Of a DNA stretch of 64,000 nucleotides, positions 59,791 to 64,000 are shown piece after piece. The notes under the pieces are model-generated. The model was not told the origin of the DNA. It did no database searches and saw only the letters and a program-made list of their open reading frames with translations. The DNA lies in the NCBI RefSeq assembly GCF_000482245.1, contig NZ_AWNH01000012.1, forward strand, positions 144,661 through 208,660, written 5' to 3'. Within the stretch, counting starts at the first letter, position 1, and every line of letters starts with the position of its first letter. This stretch comes from Leptolyngbya sp. Heron Island J (GTDB lineage: Bacteria; Cyanobacteriota; Cyanobacteriia; Phormidesmidales; Phormidesmidaceae). The position numbers were made by a program, and so were the translations under genes.

Positions 59791-62700
59791 ATGGGTCAGC
59801 AGCAGAATTCTCACCTGCCAAATTTAGGTAATACATCCATTGCTTTTGTTGATGGACAACTTGATCAAAGCGATATTCTTATAGGCTCCATCCCACCAGA
59901 GCAAGTTTATTTAATTGATGATCAACAAAATGGCATTGAGCAGATCACCGAAATACTTTCTAAATATCAAAACTTAGAAAGTATCCACATCTTTTCCCAT
60001 GGCAGTGAAGGAACGTTACAGCTAGGGAACAGTGTTCTTAACGAAGAAACCTTAGGGAGCTATCTAGATGACTTAGAAGCTTGGGGTAATGCCCTCACCC
60101 AAGAGGGTGATCTGCTCTTTTATGGCTGTAATTTGGCAGCGGCTGACGGACTGGACTTTGTTAAACAGATTAGTCAAATCACCCAAGCCGATGTGGCTGC
60201 ATCCAACGATATTACCGGATACGCCAAACTAGGCGGAGACTGGGAGCTAGAAGCTGTAACAGGTGATATCGCCACTACGCTTGCCATTGATACCTATCAA
60301 GGTATTTTGGACAGTAGTCTCAACAACGGCGAACCCATCAGAATCACAGCGATTGGAGATTCAATTACTCAAGCTGGGCCGGGCCATAATTCATACCGTC
60401 GTGACTTATGGAATCTTCTCAACGAGAGTGGTTACAACGTTGATTTTGTCGGTTCGCAAAATACTACGTTTGATGGTAGCCCCTTTGTAGATAGCACCTT
60501 TGATCCAGACCATGAGGGCCACTGGGGCTGGCGCGTTGATGAAATTAACAATGGCTTATCCGGTTGGTTAACGGAATATACCCCTGACGTTGCCCTAATT
60601 CATCTGGGCAGCGCTGACATATTCAGTATTCAATCGGCCGAAAGCACCGTAGATGAGCTTGGTGAGACAGTTAATCTGCTCAGGGCCGACAATCCCGATA
60701 TAGCTGTTTTTATTGCCCAAATCATTCCCACCTTTGACGGGAATTCAACTATCAACAATGACAGAAATCAACGTATAGACGAGTTTAATGCACTGTTACC
60801 GACGCTGATAGCTGAACTCAACCAAACGAATTCTCCAGTCGTTTTGGTTGACCAAAATACCGGGTTTGATGCCCGCCAGGATACATTTGATGGGATTAAT
60901 CCTAATGTAAGTGGCGAAGCCAAGATGGCTCAAAATTGGTTTGACGCCTTTACCAGTGTCTTTCCAGTAGAGCCCACCTTTAGCGTCCAGAACGACACAC
61001 TATCCATCGATGAAGCTGCGGGCGAAGTGACGGTAACGGTGGTGCGCAGTGGCGATACCCAAGATGCAGCTACCATTGAGTACACCCTCAATGGGGTAGG
61101 AACCAACTCCGCCACACCCGACGAAGACTATAGTGCTCCAGTCACTGCAGGCCAGGTTACCTTTGCGCCGGGGGCAACAGAGGCTACCATCTCGATTCCT
61201 ATCCTCAATGATGCCCTGGATGAAGGGAATGAGAGTTTCTCAGTCACGCTACAGAACCCAAGTATTGGCCTGATAGGCGCGTCTTCCAGTACAGTGGTGA
61301 CGATTATGGATGACGACGCCTTACCGACACTATCACTGAGCCAGCCATCTATCAGCGTCTCCGAGACAGCAGGGACAGCATCCATCACCGTTGAGCGCAA
61401 TGGGAATCCCAACACAGCGGTTTCGGTTTCCTACAGCATCAATAACGGAACAGCGGTAGCTGGAGAAGACTATATAGCAAGCTCAGGCACGCTTGAGTTT
61501 GCCATTGGTCAAACCACTCAAACTATTGAAATACCAATTTCAGATGACAGTGTTGACGAAGACCCAGAAACGTTTGTAGTGACTCTGGGTACCCCTATAA
61601 ATGCTGAGTTAGGAAACCAGAGCAGTGCCCTGGTGACCATTCTCGACAACGATGGCAGTATCAATGTCGGCGAAACCATCGAAATTGTGGCGATTGGTGA
61701 CTCGATTACCCAAGCCGGACCTGGGTTCAATTCCTACCGCCGTGATTTATGGAATCTGCTCAATGACGCTGGTTACGATGTTGATTTTGTCGGTTCAGAA
61801 AATGCAACGTTTGATGGTAGTCCCTTCATAGACAGCAGCTTTGATCCAGACCATGAGGGCCACTGGGGCTGGCGTGTCGACGAGATTAACAACGGCTTAT
61901 CCGGATGGTTAACAGGATATACCCCTGATATCGCGCTAATTCATCTGGGCTCAGCCGACTTATTTAGTTTGCAGTCGGCTGAAAGCACCGTTGATGAGCT
62001 ACGAGAAACAATCAATATTCTCAGAGCCGATAATCCCGATGTGAATGTGTTTCTTGCTCAAGTAATTCCCACTACAAATGATGATAGGAATGCACGCATA
62101 GCCGAGTTCAACGCGCTGCTGCCAGCTCTGGCTGCTGAGTTGAGCCAACCAAACTCTCAAGTGTATGTAGTAGACCAAAATACAGGGTTTGATGCCAGTC
62201 AAGATACGTTTGATGGGATTAATCCTAATGCGGGTGGCGAAGCCAAGATGGCCCAAAATTGGTTTGATGCCTTTGCCAGTGTCTTCACAGTACAGCCAAC
62301 AAAGCCCTCCTTTACCCTTCAAAGCGACACCCTATCTGTCGATGAATTTGCACAGGAAGCCACCATCACCGTAATCCGCAGTGGGGATACCCAAGCAGCC
62401 GCTACCGTTGAGTACAGCCTCAGGGGTGTGGGTAACAACGCAGCTACTGCCGGTGATGACTTTACAGCTCCCGTGACCACAGGTCAGGTCTCCTTCGCAC
62501 CAGGCGAAACCGAAGCCACCATCTCCATTCCGATCCTCAATGACACCTTCATTGAGGGTAATGAAACCTTGGTGGTGGAACTGCAGAATCCTAGTGTTGG
62601 CCTTCTCGGAGCGTCAACCTCCACCCTGGTCACTATCGTCGATGATGATGCCCTGCCAACGCTCTCCCTGGGCCAGCCCTCTATCACTGTCTTAGAAACT

Positions 62701-64000
62701 GCCACCACGGCCTCCATTACCGTTGAGCGCACTGGCAATCCCAATACTGCAGTTTCTGTTGCCTACGCCACTACCAATGGCACAGCCACAGCCGGAGAAG
62801 ACTATAGTGAGACTACCGGCATCCTTGAATTTGCCATCGGTCAAACCTCTCAAACCATTGAGATCCCCATCTCCGATGACACTACTATCGAAGGGACTGA
62901 AGCCTTCTCCATTCGCCTCCTCAACCCCGTTGATGCGGAACTCGGTGACCAAAGCACCGCCACCGTCAACATTACCGACAATGATGGGGGGAGCACTATT
63001 GGCGAAACCATCGAAATTGTTACGATTGGAGACTCGATTACCCAGACAGGTCCTGGATTCAATTCCTATCGGCGCGATCTGTGGAATCTCCTCAACGATG
63101 CTGGTTATGAGGTAGATTTTGTCGGTTCAGAAAATGCGACATTTGATGGCTCTCCCTTCCTGGATAATACCTTTGATCCTGATCATGAAGGCCACTGGGG
63201 CTGGCGTGTCGATGAGATTAATAACGGGAGAGGCGGTGAAGGCAACCTAGCTGAATGGTTGACTGGCTATACCCCTGATGTTGCACTGATTCATTTAGGC
63301 ACCAATGACTTATTTAATCTCCAGTCTGCTGAGAGCACAATTGATGATCTGCGAGAGACCGTCAATATTCTCAGAGCTGATAATTCTAATGTCACCATTT
63401 TCCTAGCTCAGCTGATACCTACCACGGATAATGCTAGAAATGCGAGAATCAACGAGTTCAATGCCCTACTGCCTAATTTAGTCAGTGAGTTAAATCAACC
63501 CAATTCTCCAGTTTATTTGGTGAATCAGAATGCTGGGTTTGATGCCAGTCAGGATACCTTTGATGGCATTCATCCCAATGCGGGTGGTGAAGCCAAGATG
63601 GCTCAACGGTGGTTTGATGCCTTTGCCAGTAACTTTTCCGTTTCCACAGAGCCCACCTTTAGCGTCCAGACTGACACCCTATCCGTCGATGAGTATGGCG
63701 GCAATGCCACTATCACCGTCGTCCGCAGTGGCGACACCCAAGACGCCGCTACCGTTGACTATGCCCTCAGGGGGGTAGGGAACAACCCAGCGACCGCCGA
63801 TGCCGACTTCTCCGCTCCCGTCACCGTTGGACAGGTTACCTTTGCACCAGGAGCAACCGTGGCCACTCTCTCCATTCCTATCCTCAATGACTCGCTTGAT
63901 GAGGGCAATGAATCCTTTGTCGTCGAACTCCTCAATCCCAGTGTCGGTATTCTCGGAGCCACAAACTCTACCCTCGTCACCATCGTCGATGATGATGCCC
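59791..64000 (+). CDS. Giant DUF4347 / SGNH-hydrolase / Calx-beta surface protein (3' end beyond window)
   Basis: The frame is open from ATG 59791 to the last base (1403 codons seen). Residues 15-165 are DUF4347 (IHIFSHGSEGTLQLG, LLFYGCNLAAADG), an N-terminal domain of large cyanobacterial surface proteins. Then follow at least three units, each an SGNH hydrolase and two Calx-beta domains, repeating every 1.33-1.34 kb. The nucleophile Ser is kept at 191, 638 and 1082. Block III is GSAD, GSAD and GTND; block V is DGIN, DGIN and DGIH. Only copy 3 therefore has the full Ser/Asn/Asp-His set. Calx-beta domains (VTVVRSGDTQ, ATISIPILND) bind calcium. A secretion signal is expected at the unseen C-terminus. 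The exact start has a weak ribosome site. Confidence 0.85.
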   Translation, partial: MGQQQNSHLPNLGNTSIAFVDGQLDQSDILIGSIPPEQVYLIDDQQNGIEQITEILSKYQNLESIHIFSHGSEGTLQLGNSVLNEETLGSYLDDLEAWGNALTQEGDLLFYGCNLAAADGLDFVKQISQITQADVAASNDITGYAKLGGDWELEAVTGDIATTLAIDTYQGILDSSLNNGEPIRITAIGDSITQAGPGHNSYRRDLWNLLNESGYNVDFVGSQNTTFDGSPFVDSTFDPDHEGHWGWRVDEINNGLSGWLTEYTPDVALIHLGSADIFSIQSAESTVDELGETVNLLRADNPDIAVFIAQIIPTFDGNSTINNDRNQRIDEFNALLPTLIAELNQTNSPVVLVDQNTGFDARQDTFDGINPNVSGEAKMAQNWFDAFTSVFPVEPTFSVQNDTLSIDEAAGEVTVTVVRSGDTQDAATIEYTLNGVGTNSATPDEDYSAPVTAGQVTFAPGATEATISIPILNDALDEGNESFSVTLQNPSIGLIGASSSTVVTIMDDDALPTLSLSQPSISVSETAGTASITVERNGNPNTAVSVSYSINNGTAVAGEDYIASSGTLEFAIGQTTQTIEIPISDDSVDEDPETFVVTLGTPINAELGNQSSALVTILDNDGSINVGETIEIVAIGDSITQAGPGFNSYRRDLWNLLNDAGYDVDFVGSENATFDGSPFIDSSFDPDHEGHWGWRVDEINNGLSGWLTGYTPDIALIHLGSADLFSLQSAESTVDELRETINILRADNPDVNVFLAQVIPTTNDDRNARIAEFNALLPALAAELSQPNSQVYVVDQNTGFDASQDTFDGINPNAGGEAKMAQNWFDAFASVFTVQPTKPSFTLQSDTLSVDEFAQEATITVIRSGDTQAAATVEYSLRGVGNNAATAGDDFTAPVTTGQVSFAPGETEATISIPILNDTFIEGNETLVVELQNPSVGLLGASTSTLVTIVDDDALPTLSLGQPSITVLETATTASITVERTGNPNTAVSVAYATTNGTATAGEDYSETTGILEFAIGQTSQTIEIPISDDTTIEGTEAFSIRLLNPVDAELGDQSTATVNITDNDGGSTIGETIEIVTIGDSITQTGPGFNSYRRDLWNLLNDAGYEVDFVGSENATFDGSPFLDNTFDPDHEGHWGWRVDEINNGRGGEGNLAEWLTGYTPDVALIHLGTNDLFNLQSAESTIDDLRETVNILRADNSNVTIFLAQLIPTTDNARNARINEFNALLPNLVSELNQPNSPVYLVNQNAGFDASQDTFDGIHPNAGGEAKMAQRWFDAFASNFSVSTEPTFSVQTDTLSVDEYGGNATITVVRSGDTQDAATVDYALRGVGNNPATADADFSAPVTVGQVTFAPGATVATLSIPILNDSLDEGNESFVVELLNPSVGILGATNSTLVTIVDDDA

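Overview
The window looks like chromosomal DNA of a cyanobacterium. The octamer GCGATCGC (HIP1) recurs throughout, for example at 2398-2405 and 3722-3729. Several families are typical of cyanobacteria: a DICT-GAF sensor, a CruE/CruH-like carotenoid pair, an NB-ARC/WD40 giant protein with a vMAP-type N-terminus, a DUF4347 giant surface protein, PEP-CTERM and RTX proteins, and heptameric STRR repeats. I see no rRNA, tRNA, CRISPR array or insertion sequence. The genus cannot be fixed from sequence reading alone.

Layout. 0-9.5 kb: a subtilisin with an I9-inhibitor-like partner, a membrane protein, a double-CDGSH protein, a phosphodiester glycosidase, an outer-membrane barrel/beta-helix protein, an Anbu proteasome-like protease and a DICT-GAF sensor. 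9.5-13 kb: a Rieske oxygenase and a FAD/Rieske carotenoid desaturase, plausibly the synechoxanthin branch. 13-14.6 kb: an orphan ABC-2 permease and a TerD protein. 14.6-21.8 kb: a complete iron/heme/siderophore uptake set (TonB receptor, lipoprotein binding protein, FecCD permease, ATPase) downstream of a two-component system. 22-27 kb: an S9 peptidase, MsrA, a small Gly-Gly-leader peptide gene divergent from an NHLP/HlyD-type secretion protein, and a BASS transporter.

27-46.5 kb is the most unusual region. Two very different proteins carry SARP/BTAD-type DNA-binding modules: a vMAP/NB-ARC/14xWD40/SARP fusion and a SARP/AAA/TPR regulator. Around them lie two RTX genes, two paralogous methyltransferases, an FMN/FAD monooxygenase-like gene, a PEP-CTERM protein, small secreted proteins and an orphan PhnD-like binding protein. 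Upstream of four of these genes (31989+, 36074-, 44218- and 45458+) I find three hexamers of the GGAACG type at exactly 11-bp period. Each set is followed exactly 10 nt later by a TAnnnT -10-like hexamer. This is the architecture of SARP operators, so the region reads as an undescribed SARP-controlled regulon.

46.5-59.4 kb: an MscS-channel operon, YbjQ, a TPR protein, an RND efflux pump behind a perfect 18-bp palindrome, an HD phosphohydrolase, a RimB-like/RimK pair, a decayed DUF427 remnant and a fatty acid hydroxylase/SDR fusion. From 59791 to the window end runs a giant surface protein: DUF4347, then at least three SGNH-hydrolase plus Calx-beta units. Only the third SGNH copy keeps the full catalytic set.

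All functional statements come from reading motifs by eye. Homology searches were not run.
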